A stretch of DNA of 64,000 nt from Nocardia carnea (GTDB lineage Bacteria > Actinomycetota > Actinomycetes > Mycobacteriales > Mycobacteriaceae), in the NCBI RefSeq assembly GCF_029868325.1, contig NZ_JARWNW010000104.1, positions 1 through 64,000 on the forward strand, read 5' to 3'. A program made the translations under genes and the position numbers. This document shows, one piece after another, positions 39,302-47,262 of the stretch. The notes below the pieces were generated by a model. That model searched no databases and had not been told where the DNA came from. It saw nothing but the letters and a program-made list of their open reading frames with translations. Position 1 is the stretch's first letter, and every line of letters begins with the position of its first letter.

Positions 39302-40123
39302 ATGAGCGAGCAGGCTGTACCCACACCATGGGAGACCAAGCGGTTCGGCGACAGCGCCCTGCCGTTGCGAGACGCGATTTGGCGTGGTCTTCGAGCAGCG
39401 CATCAGCGGGCGCTGGCCGCACACGAGGGACTGGCGCTGGAAACCAACGACGGGTATGGCCTGATCTGGTTGGTCCAGCATCAGGAGGTGGGCCTGGCAA
39501 TCGAGGCCGCGATGCCGGATCTGCGGCGGATCAAGCCGGCGCGGGCTCGTTACGAGCTGAATGTGGTTGGCGAGGACAATGTCATCTTGTACCCGTGGAA
39601 GTTCGCCGACGACGCGCACACTCCGGTCGCGAACGCCAAGATGACGATGTCGAAGCTGCGCGAGAGCTTGCTGGCGCTCACCCCGGAGAACTCCGACTCG
39701 CAGCTCTCGTTCGAACACGCTGCTCTCACCGCCGAAGAACTCGACGCCGAGTTCGAGGACGCCGAAACCTTTCTCGATGACGCGATCCAAGCCGGGCGGC
39801 TGGTCCTCATCGCCTATGCAGCCAACCCGCGCGCCGGTATACTGCGCGTCTACTGGGGCGAAGCATCCCAGGCCGACGACCGCGGCCGATTGAAATGGAG
39901 CGAGATCGAACAGATCCCCGCACCCGACGATATCGGCGACGGTCAGGTTCCGGCACGCCCCTCAAGCCCTGCACCAGTTCCGGACCCGAAGATCGGCACC
40001 GGACCTCGCTGGGATCAGTCTGCTCCGCCGCCCGAGTTCGACCTGACCCCGCGTCCGCCGCTCACTGCCCCGGACGGCGGGCAGCCGCCGATGCCGCAAC
40101 CCGAGACGGCGAGTGATGCCTGA
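39302..40123 (+). CDS. Unrecognised protein, partner of the XRE-ImmA/IrrE gene
   Basis: A 273-residue protein from the ATG at 39302 with a GGGAGGG site. The first about 190 residues look globular and mixed alpha/beta (LPLRDAIWRGLRAAHQRALA, ARYELNVVGEDNVILYPW). The rest, from about 210, is proline-rich and disordered (PARPSSPAPVPDPKIG). No motif is recognised. The stop overlaps the start of the XRE-ImmA/IrrE gene by 8 bases, so the two are translationally coupled. Possible roles include a substrate of the protease, a toxin/antitoxin partner or a regulator; none is shown by the sequence. Confidence 0.7.
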   Translation: MSEQAVPTPWETKRFGDSALPLRDAIWRGLRAAHQRALAAHEGLALETNDGYGLIWLVQHQEVGLAIEAAMPDLRRIKPARARYELNVVGEDNVILYPWKFADDAHTPVANAKMTMSKLRESLLALTPENSDSQLSFEHAALTAEELDAEFEDAETFLDDAIQAGRLVLIAYAANPRAGILRVYWGEASQADDRGRLKWSEIEQIPAPDDIGDGQVPARPSSPAPVPDPKIGTGPRWDQSAPPPEFDLTPRPPLTAPDGGQPPMPQPETASDA

Positions 40124-41300
40124 ACGTCCCCCTCTGAACCTGTTTTCCGGCGAAGCCACCGCGGCGATCTCGGCCTCCGACGTCGCGGTGGTGTTCGACC
40201 CAGCACGTCTGACCCAGGCCCGCCAGCTTGCTGGACTGACCAAAGCGGCACTGGCCGCCCGGATCGGGGTCTCGGGAGCAGCGGTGAGCCAGTGGGAATC
40301 GGTGATCTCACCCCCACGACCAGATCATCTACACCGTGCGGCCGAGGTTCTCGACGTCCCCGTAGAGTTCTTCGCCGCGGGTCGCCCCTTCGCCCAACTC
40401 GACGGTGCCGGCGCGCACTTCCGCAGCCTGCGTTCGACCAAGGCCGCCCAGCGCGGCAAGGCCGTCGCCTTCGCTCAGCAGGTGTGGGAGCTGGCCCACA
40501 TCCTCGAGCGCCACGTCCAGTTCCCCATGATCGACCTACCAGGGTTCCTTCCGGACGACCCCACCCGCCTCGGTGACACCCCGGCCGAAGCCGCCCGCGC
40601 GCTGCGGGCGCACTGGGGGATCAAGTCTGGACCGATTCCTCACTTGGTTCGCACGATGGAAATGCGCGGGATCGTTACCACTATGGTCGCCTTCGCCGGT
40701 GACGACACCCCCACCGTCAACGCCTTCTCCACGTCCCGTATGCCGCGCCCAGTGATCGTGCTGACTCCCGACCGCAGCGACGACGTGTGCTGGCACCGGT
40801 TCACCGCGGCCCACGAACTCGGCCATCTCGTTCTGCACCGCGACGCAGCCCCTGGTGACGCCGAGCAAGAACGCGAAGCCGACGCCTTCGCCGCTGAATT
40901 CCTCACCCCCGCCGACCAGATCACCGACCAGCTTCCTCAACGATTCGATGTCAAGGCGCTCCAGCAACTCAGCCACGAATGGGGCGTGTCGATCAAGTCG
41001 CTGGTGTACCGCTCCCGCGAGACCGGCGCCATCTCCGACGCTGTGGCCCGCCGTGCCTACCAACGCCTCAACCACCTCTACGAGGTCGGCATACTCGGCG
41101 CCGACCCCGTCACCCAGTACCCCGGCGAAACTCCCGCCCTGCTCGCCAAGGCCTTCGAACTCGCCGAAACCCACGGCACCCTCACCTTGACCAAGCTTGC
41201 ACGCGAACTTCGCTGGCGCCCCAAACGTGTACGCGAACTCCTCGGTCAACCCGATCAGCGTCCGGTCCTGCGCTTGGTCACCGACACCGCGGATCGCTAA
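40116..41300 (+). CDS. XRE regulator fused to ImmA/IrrE metallopeptidase domain
   Basis: 394 residues from the ATG at 40116 (a GTG at 40113 is also possible). The N-terminal XRE HTH is TQARQLAGLTKAALAARIG then SGAAVSQWES (about 34-62). The peptidase domain has zinc motif HELGH (233-237) in FTAAHELGHLVLH and the third-ligand Glu in EREADAFAAEFL (about 253). Such proteins cleave repressors in mobile-element induction or in stress responses, as ImmA and IrrE do. The coupled upstream gene is a likely partner or target. Confidence 0.85.
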   Translation: MPERPPLNLFSGEATAAISASDVAVVFDPARLTQARQLAGLTKAALAARIGVSGAAVSQWESVISPPRPDHLHRAAEVLDVPVEFFAAGRPFAQLDGAGAHFRSLRSTKAAQRGKAVAFAQQVWELAHILERHVQFPMIDLPGFLPDDPTRLGDTPAEAARALRAHWGIKSGPIPHLVRTMEMRGIVTTMVAFAGDDTPTVNAFSTSRMPRPVIVLTPDRSDDVCWHRFTAAHELGHLVLHRDAAPGDAEQEREADAFAAEFLTPADQITDQLPQRFDVKALQQLSHEWGVSIKSLVYRSRETGAISDAVARRAYQRLNHLYEVGILGADPVTQYPGETPALLAKAFELAETHGTLTLTKLARELRWRPKRVRELLGQPDQRPVLRLVTDTADR

Positions 41301-41617
41301 CTTCTTACTCGACGAGGGCAGAATCGGCCGCGCACTTTCGACCCCCGGTGGTGTCGTACATGAGCAGGTTGTGCCGACCCAGGCGTTGGTCAGTACCGGC
41401 ATCGGTCCGCCCGTTTCCGCGTGCGAGCTGCTGGTATCGAAATGCCTTGTCTGCCCTCTGCTGTTCTCCCGGACGGAAAACTGAGTCCGCAGAGCCAGCA
41501 GGCGCCGCTATCCCGGGCTCATGGAACGGCTCTGGAGAGAATGGGCCAGATATACTGGAGCGCCAGCGAATCGGCGGTGGATGCCACCGCGGATCGCTGC
41601 GACAAGGAGGGGTTGGT
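41301..41617. other. Intergenic leader of the nuclease gene
   Basis: No gene is supported. A -10-like TATACT at 41551-41556 lies 62 bases before the nuclease ATG, in DNA that is AT-richer than its surroundings. The -35 is not clear. An AAGGAGG ribosome-binding site at 41604-41610 decides the start at 41618. Confidence 0.4.
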
Positions 41618-42625
41618 ATGAAGTTCCGGCGCAGAAACGCAGAGGCGCTCGGAAATCTGATCTGCGGGAATCTTGGCGCTGTAACCCCTGCCCCTGGTCA
41701 AGAGCCGCCTTACTTTCCGTATCGGTCAAGCATGTATCTGACCGAGTTCTTCCAAGATCTCGATACCGACTGGGCACACGACGGCAGTACCCGGCATCGC
41801 TGGGCTGCTGACGTCGTCGAAGCCATCTTGGCCGAACCGCATGACGGTCCCGCGCATCCGCCGGAAGGCTTCTGCCGCCTGATCGATCACCTGATGAGCC
41901 CGAGCGACGCTACGAACGAGGGCCCCGATCGGCCGAATGCCCTGCGGCAGCTGAACGAGGTGCTGGCCAGGGAGGGATTCGAGGCGTTCTATGGCGACGA
42001 CAAGCACTGCTACATCCGACACATCGGGACAAACACCGTCACCGTCTTGCAGGCCAACCCGCACCGGCCCCTGACGGCAGCCGAGGTAAAGCGCCGGAAC
42101 GACTTGACAGCCTTCCTCGATACGTGCAGTGAGGACGAGCTGATCGAGGAAATACTCCTGCCTCTGTTCCGCCAGCTCGGGTTCCATCGCATCACCAATG
42201 CCGGCCACAAGGACAAAGCCTTGGAGTATGGCAAAGACATATGGATGCGCTACACGCTACCAACGCAGAATTTCCTCTACTTCGGTATCCAGGCCAAGAA
42301 GGGCAAGATCGACTCATCCGGCGTCACCAGGGCCGGCAATGCCAACGTCGCGGAGCTGCACAATCAGGCCCTGATGATGCTGGCCCATGAAGTGTTCGAT
42401 CCAGAGATCAACAGGCGTGTACTAGTGGATCACGCCTTCATTGTGGCGGGCGGCGAGATAACCAAAGCAGCACGGGCCTGGATCGGCAATGTCCTGGATG
42501 CCAGCAAGCGGAGCCAGATCATGTTCATCGACCGGGACGACATCCTGAACCTGTACGTCGTCAGCAGTCTGCCGCTGCCGGAACGAGCACTGCCGCCCAT
42601 CACGGATCCCTGGGCGACATCGTGA
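41618..42625 (+). CDS. Mrr-like restriction/abortive-infection nuclease
   Basis: 335 residues from the ATG at 41618. The N-terminal part (about 40-145), with YLTEFFQDLDTDWAHDGSTR and ALRQLNEVLAREGFEAF, resembles AbiJ-type N-terminal domains attached to defence nucleases. The C-terminal half carries a PD-(D/E)XK-like core: LFRQLGFHRI, ALEYGKDIWMRY (Asp207) and GIQAKKGKID (QAK, 225-227), as in Mrr-family nucleases with QXK. Its last about 78 residues are duplicated at 46940-47173. It is a stand-alone defence nuclease. The specificity is unknown. Confidence 0.65.
   Translation: MKFRRRNAEALGNLICGNLGAVTPAPGQEPPYFPYRSSMYLTEFFQDLDTDWAHDGSTRHRWAADVVEAILAEPHDGPAHPPEGFCRLIDHLMSPSDATNEGPDRPNALRQLNEVLAREGFEAFYGDDKHCYIRHIGTNTVTVLQANPHRPLTAAEVKRRNDLTAFLDTCSEDELIEEILLPLFRQLGFHRITNAGHKDKALEYGKDIWMRYTLPTQNFLYFGIQAKKGKIDSSGVTRAGNANVAELHNQALMMLAHEVFDPEINRRVLVDHAFIVAGGEITKAARAWIGNVLDASKRSQIMFIDRDDILNLYVVSSLPLPERALPPITDPWATS
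42367..42599 (+). repeat. Direct repeat, copy 1 (inside the Mrr-like nuclease)
   Basis: About 233 bases that reappear at 46940-47173 in the same orientation, with roughly 94 % identity by eye. The unit encodes the C-terminal quarter of the nuclease (HAFIVAGGEITKAARAWIG and on). The two copies enclose the HsdM-HEPN gene, an IS5 remnant and an IS3 remnant. Confidence 0.85.
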
Positions 42626-42659
42626 TGCTGGAAGCCCTGGCGGTCAGACCAACCGTGAT

Positions 42660-42847
42660 CAACCGCCGCAGCGCCGGCCACGGCTCCGGATTGGGGAAAC
42701 CTTCGGTGGCTGGTCGAGCGCGGTTTCGCATGGCTGCACGCCCTTCAAACACTTACGAACCCGCTACGAGCGCCGCGCGGCATCCACCAAGCACTACTGA
42801 GCCTGGCCTGCTCAGTCATATGCCTCCGGAAGCTCGTTCTGAACTGA
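42660..42847 (+). pseudogene. IS5-family transposase remnant (C-terminal end)
   Basis: Reading through three frames gives the C-terminus of an IS5-type DDE transposase: NRRSAGHGSGLGK, then (shifted) RWLVERGFAWLHA, then (shifted) FKHLRTRYERRA, then (shifted back) IHQALLSLACSVICLRKL and a stop at 42847. Three single-base shifts disrupt it. No N-terminal part or opposite inverted repeat is seen. It abuts the 3' end of the nuclease gene. Confidence 0.75.
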
Positions 42848-42851
42848 TCTC

Positions 42852-45800
42852 TTACTCCGGCTGGCCATACGTGATCTCCAGCGAATGCTCCTCCAGGCTC
42901 CGGAGCGTCAGTTGGTCGCCTCGGACCTGGTTGAGCAGAAAAAGCTCTCTTGTGTGGCACTTGTCGCACAGGCTGACGACTGCAAACGGCCACAGGTCGA
43001 CCGGAGCCCCGTATGGGGCACTGTCGACGTAGATGCGGTCGGGACGTAGCGGCTGAGTGCTCGACCGATCGAACGGCTCCCAGTTCGGATGGCTGCCTCT
43101 CAGTCGGGACCCGACGATCCGATACTGGCCCTCGTCGAGGTACTCACACCGTTCGACCCAATCCCAGTGGGTCCCGGAGAGCCATCTGACCGCACTGATC
43201 GCCCCTAGGATGTGTGGTTCCAGCCGTTCGACGTCTTCGGCCAGTTGGTGGCTGGCGCGAACGCCATGCGCGTGGTGCGAGGTGTTCCTGAGGTCCTTGA
43301 TGCGGCCCAGGAGGGCGCGTGCATTGCTTCGGTCGCTCAGGGTGGTGAGTTGTTGGATGCGGGGCGTGATTCCCTCAGTCTCCAGCCGATCGAGGAGCCA
43401 GAGCCAGGTACCGAAGGTGGCGCCGGTCCGGAACTGATTGCGCAGGTTCCGGGAGAATCCGCTCGACGCTGCGAGTTCGGTGAGCGCCAGCACGCCCAGC
43501 ACACGGGCCAGGCCCTCTCCCAGCTTGAGCAGTCCGTCTTTCTGCTCCGCCGGGTGCGTGCTGATTCGGTACCGACGGGACAGTGCGGCCGCGTGGTGCG
43601 GAAAGCTCCACTCGGCGCGCGAGATGAGGTCGTCCAGGGGGCGCACGAGTTCACCGATCAGGCCTGCCTCATGGGCAGCGAACCTGATCTCGTTTCGAAC
43701 CCCCTGGACGTCCCGCTCGCCGCTGCTGAAGACGTTGGGCAGGATTTCCGACATCGTATTCCGCAGTGCGCGCCGCCCTTCTTGTACGGCTCCCAGGAGG
43801 CTGTCCACCTCGATGTCGGTCACCAGGTCGACGGGTACGTGCGTATCCAGCAGGTCGCGAGCGCTGGGGTACTGACCGTTGTCCTTGCGGGAGTTCAACC
43901 ACTCGCATAGCGCCTGGCCACAGCCGCGCAGCGGCTGCAGCACAAACAGCGAGGTGGCCGCCTCGCCGAAGCCCTTCGGGAGCAGACGCCAGTTCCCCGG
44001 CCGCCCGACGAGCATGCCGCCCGAGCAGAGGGTCAGTGGCCCCCTGTCCTCTGGCGCATCGGACAGTTCAGCGGCAGAGTCTGCCTCGTGAAGGTCTTGG
44101 GCGCGCAGATGCTTGGGCCGGTCGGCGCCCTCCTCCTGCTCCTCACCGCGCTGCGGCGGGTGGACCCGAGTGGTCTCCAATCGGGCGAGGTTGCGCAGCA
44201 GTTCAAATTCGCCGTCGAGTTCCGGTCGGTAGAAGAGCGAGGGTGGGATCTCGCAACCCACCCGTGTTTTGCTGTTATCGATCCAGGCATCCGGAGTACT
44301 CGGGTGCACTTCGCTTCGGAGGTGGTCGCTCGGATCCACATGAAGTGGCAGACTGACCGACTCACGCAGCTCGGGATCCGGCTCGTAAGCATCCCCTGTC
44401 CGCTGCGGCTCCCCAGCGCCATCGCGCACACCTACGGCCTTGCGGACCGCCACCTCGAAGACCTTCCCCCTCGGCCAGCTCACGCCAGCCGAGGTGACTG
44501 CCCGGCGCAGCGCCGTGATGGCTTCCTGGCACCTTGTCCACGTCGAGCCGACCAACGGACGCAGGGCGGCCACCAGAGCGGCAGGATCGCCGGTCTTCTT
44601 TATCGCAGGCGATTCGGCGAGCCGAGTCAGGGCCTCCTCGGACAGCTCGTACCGGAGTCGCAGCGGTTGATCGATCGTGACGTGCTGGTATATCAGTTCG
44701 TGGGTGGAGATGATGCGGACCCGGTCGTCTGGCCGCTGGGCAGGGTCGGCGGACAGGGTGTCCAGGTAGAGCGTGGTGATCTCGGCAATCTGGTCCGAGG
44801 TGATGTAGTTGCGCTTTGAGCCGATGGAGCGGCGCATCCGCTGGTACTGGTCCTGAGCGTTCAGTAGCAGCACCTGACGCCTGCGCTGTGCCGGCTTGCG
44901 GTTGCTGAGGACCCACAGGTAGGTGCTGATGCCGGTGTTGTGGAAGAGGTGGTCGGGCAACGCGACCACAGCCTCAAGCCAGTCGTTTTCCACGATCCAC
45001 CGCCGGATCTTTGAATCGCCGGACCCGGCGGCCCCGGCATACATCGGGGAGGCGTTGAAGATGACCGCGATCCGGCTGCCGCCCTCACCTGAGGGGCCCA
45101 CTGGCTTCATCTTCGCCAGCATGTGCTGCAGGAAGAGCAGCGAGCTGTCGTTGATCCGGGGGAGACCGGCCCCGAAACGGCCCGCGAAACCGAGCTGCTC
45201 GTGCTCCGACCGGACTGCGGACTCGATCCGGTTCCAGGCAACGCCGAACGGCGGATGGGCGAGGAGGTAGTCGAAGGCGATTCCTTGGTGCCCATCTTCA
45301 GCGAGGACGTTCCCAAAGGCGATCGTCGAGGCCCGTCGGCCGCTGATCATCATGTTGGCACGGGAAATCGCCCATGACTCCGGGTTGATCTCCTGGCCGT
45401 ACAGCATGATGTCGGCTCCCGGGTTCATCGACGTGATGAACGAGGCCGCCTCGGTCAGCAGGCCGGCCGTTCCACAAGCCGGGTTCAGGATGGTGCGAAC
45501 CGCGTGTGGCGAGGTCAGCAGGTCCGAGTCGGCGGAGATTAGGAACGAGGCCATCAGATGGGCGATGTCCCGGGGGGTGTACTGCTCCCCGCTCGTCTCG
45601 TTGTTGCTCTCCGCGAACCGTCGGACTAGCTCCTCGAAGAGGTTCTCCATGTGGTCGCCAGTGATCATCTGTCCCAGGTCGATCGAGGCGAACTGCCTGA
45701 CTACGGGGTAGAGGAGTTCTGCCTGGTGCAGGCGGATGACGGTCCGCTCAAACTCGAAGCCGTCCAGTACTTCCCTGACGTTGCGGGAGTACCCGCGAAC

Positions 45801-46106
45801 ATAATCCAAGAGCACCCGGTCGGCGTTCGACGGATCATTGAGCACACTCTGGAAGGAGAACCGGCTCAGATTGTAAAAGGGCCAACCCGATGCCGCCTTA
45901 AGGCGCTGCTCCTGCTCCTGTTCGCTGTCGGTGCGCTCGGCTTCGTCGAGTACCGCTTGCCGGCTCGGTGCCAGCAGGGAGTCGAGCCGGCGCAACACCG
46001 TGAACGGCAGGATCACCCGTCCGTACTCGGAAGGCTTGAAGTCTCCGCGCAGCAGGTCAGCCACCGACCAGACAAAACTGGACAGGTGTCCGATGTTGTC
46101 ACTCAA
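42852..46106 (-). CDS. HsdM-like N6-adenine methyltransferase-fold protein with HEPN-like C-terminus
   Basis: 1084 residues from a TTG at 46106. The N-terminus (about 1-160) is the HsdM helical domain (VADLLRGDFKPSEYGRVILP). The methyltransferase domain has GEQYTPRDIAHLMA, motif I as NPACGTAG (208-215; usual DPxxGxG) and motif IV as HPPF (284-287; usual NPPF). Methyl transfer may therefore be lost or altered. After residue about 550 comes a low-conservation linker, then about 860-1084 a helical domain with DLRNTSHHAHG (RX4H at 940-945, HEPN-like) and a CDKCH zinc-type pair (about 1047). Neither a specificity (HsdS) nor a translocase (HsdR) gene is adjacent. A defence role is inferred. Confidence 0.75.
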   Translation of the reverse strand: MSDNIGHLSSFVWSVADLLRGDFKPSEYGRVILPFTVLRRLDSLLAPSRQAVLDEAERTDSEQEQEQRLKAASGWPFYNLSRFSFQSVLNDPSNADRVLLDYVRGYSRNVREVLDGFEFERTVIRLHQAELLYPVVRQFASIDLGQMITGDHMENLFEELVRRFAESNNETSGEQYTPRDIAHLMASFLISADSDLLTSPHAVRTILNPACGTAGLLTEAASFITSMNPGADIMLYGQEINPESWAISRANMMISGRRASTIAFGNVLAEDGHQGIAFDYLLAHPPFGVAWNRIESAVRSEHEQLGFAGRFGAGLPRINDSSLLFLQHMLAKMKPVGPSGEGGSRIAVIFNASPMYAGAAGSGDSKIRRWIVENDWLEAVVALPDHLFHNTGISTYLWVLSNRKPAQRRRQVLLLNAQDQYQRMRRSIGSKRNYITSDQIAEITTLYLDTLSADPAQRPDDRVRIISTHELIYQHVTIDQPLRLRYELSEEALTRLAESPAIKKTGDPAALVAALRPLVGSTWTRCQEAITALRRAVTSAGVSWPRGKVFEVAVRKAVGVRDGAGEPQRTGDAYEPDPELRESVSLPLHVDPSDHLRSEVHPSTPDAWIDNSKTRVGCEIPPSLFYRPELDGEFELLRNLARLETTRVHPPQRGEEQEEGADRPKHLRAQDLHEADSAAELSDAPEDRGPLTLCSGGMLVGRPGNWRLLPKGFGEAATSLFVLQPLRGCGQALCEWLNSRKDNGQYPSARDLLDTHVPVDLVTDIEVDSLLGAVQEGRRALRNTMSEILPNVFSSGERDVQGVRNEIRFAAHEAGLIGELVRPLDDLISRAEWSFPHHAAALSRRYRISTHPAEQKDGLLKLGEGLARVLGVLALTELAASSGFSRNLRNQFRTGATFGTWLWLLDRLETEGITPRIQQLTTLSDRSNARALLGRIKDLRNTSHHAHGVRASHQLAEDVERLEPHILGAISAVRWLSGTHWDWVERCEYLDEGQYRIVGSRLRGSHPNWEPFDRSSTQPLRPDRIYVDSAPYGAPVDLWPFAVVSLCDKCHTRELFLLNQVRGDQLTLRSLEEHSLEITYGQPE

Positions 46107-46260
46107 ATTGCCCCCCGCGCAGGCCGGCGCCTTCCATGGGACTGATCATCCCATGGCTACGGCCGGGGCAAGGGCCCACCAGAAGTACGGGGCGCCGACA
46201 CGCCGGTGGAGACTCCATGGAGCGATACATCATTCCGATGCCGGATCTCAATGCACCGCA

Positions 46261-46566
46261 GTGAAACTCAGTGATAAACTAGCGATTTCGGATCTTCGGC
46301 CGTCGATCGGGTCCGTCGGTGACGCCTAGGATAACGCCCTGGCCGAGACCACGATCGGGCTCTACAAAACCGAAGCGATCCGCGATGATTCCCCGTTCCG
46401 GCGCGGCCCACTGACCCGGCTCGCCGACGTCGAGCTCCTCACTGCGGACTGGGCCGGCTGGTACAACCAGTCCCGGATCATGTACCGCCTCGGCCTGCGG
46501 CCACCGGCCGAACACGAAGCTGACTATTGTGCACTCCACGCCGAGCAACCAGCTGGAGACAGATAG
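46261..46566 (+). pseudogene. IS3-family transposase OrfB remnant
   Basis: In one frame the DNA reads LRPSIGSVGDA, then a stop in place of the usual Tyr, then DNALAETTIGLYKTEAIR, ADWAGWYNQSRIMYRLG and a terminal stop at 46566. This is the C-terminal DDE region of IS3-group OrfB; the third catalytic Glu is in NALAE. The upstream part (orfA and the first two Asp) is missing. The right inverted-repeat-like end is at 46580-46596. Confidence 0.8.
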
Positions 46567-46579
46567 CCTGGTGCGCATC

Positions 46580-46596
46580 GAACCCGGGGCGATTCA
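46580..46596 (+). mobile_element. Right end of the IS3-family element
   Basis: GAACCCGGGGCGATTCA, 13 bases after the transposase stop, has the form of the terminal inverted repeat of actinobacterial IS3-group elements. The left end was not found. The truncated gene on the minus strand breaks off at this point. Confidence 0.5.
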
Positions 46597-46798
46597 ATTC
46601 GATCGAGTCCTCGCCAGGAGGCTCCACACGCAACGTCGAAAACCTACTGTCGAGAACCGGTAGAACACCACGCAGAACAGTCCAGTAACCCTCGTAGACG
46701 TCCGCCAGTTTGGCTCCAAGACCGCCGCCCGCAGTCGTCGCTGCGGTATCGCTCCCCGACACACCAGAACCGAGCACGTCCTTGCGATCCCCTACCAT
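46597..46798 (-). pseudogene. 5' fragment of an unknown gene truncated by the IS3 remnant
   Basis: An ATG at 46798 preceded by GGGAAGG at good spacing begins a protein-like sequence. It starts MVGDRKDVLGSG, continues LGAKLADVYEGYWTVLRGVL and RVEPPGEDSIELNR, and then runs out at the IS end. About 66 residues are kept. It looks like a real gene cut by insertion, and its function is not recognised. Confidence 0.5.
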
Positions 46799-46939
46799 AG
46801 GCACCCTTCCCGAACCGGCCACTACTACGCACACCGCTGTCCGTCGATCACCGGGCCACCACAACCCGCCAACACAGATACCGATCAGCGATCATCACAG
46901 CATGCCCGCCCACCCGGTCAAACGCGCAGACCACAGGTC

Positions 46940-47205
46940 GGTCCTGTGATGATGCTGGTCCATGAAGTGCTCGATCCAGAGATCAACAGGCGGTACTAGT
47001 GGATCACGCCTTCATTGTGGCGGGCGGCGAGATAACCAAAGCAGCACGAGCCTGGATCGGCAACACCCCTGACGCCAGCAAGCGGAGCCAGGTCATGTTC
47101 ATCGACCGGGACGACATCCTGAACCTGTACGTCGTCAGCAGTCTGCCGCTGCCGGAACGAGCACTGCTGCCCAATGCGGGGGCGGACGGCCTGGGCGATG
47201 AGTGA
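46940..47205 (+). pseudogene. Frameshifted second copy of the nuclease 3' end (direct repeat, copy 2)
   Basis: The first 234 bases (46940-47173) match 42367-42599 at about 94 %. A one-base loss (AGGCGGTACTAG against AGGCGTGTACTAG) puts a TAG in the reading frame at about 46994. Downstream the frame continues HAFIVAGGEITKAARAWIG and ends in a different tail, ERALLPNAGADGLGDE. It is a gene remnant, either a duplicate or the 3' end of a deleted paralogue. Confidence 0.8.
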
Positions 47206-47262
47206 TAAGCCACCGTGCCCCGGCCGACGTGCACGGGAAGGGCTGTACATTGGTCCGCCCCG

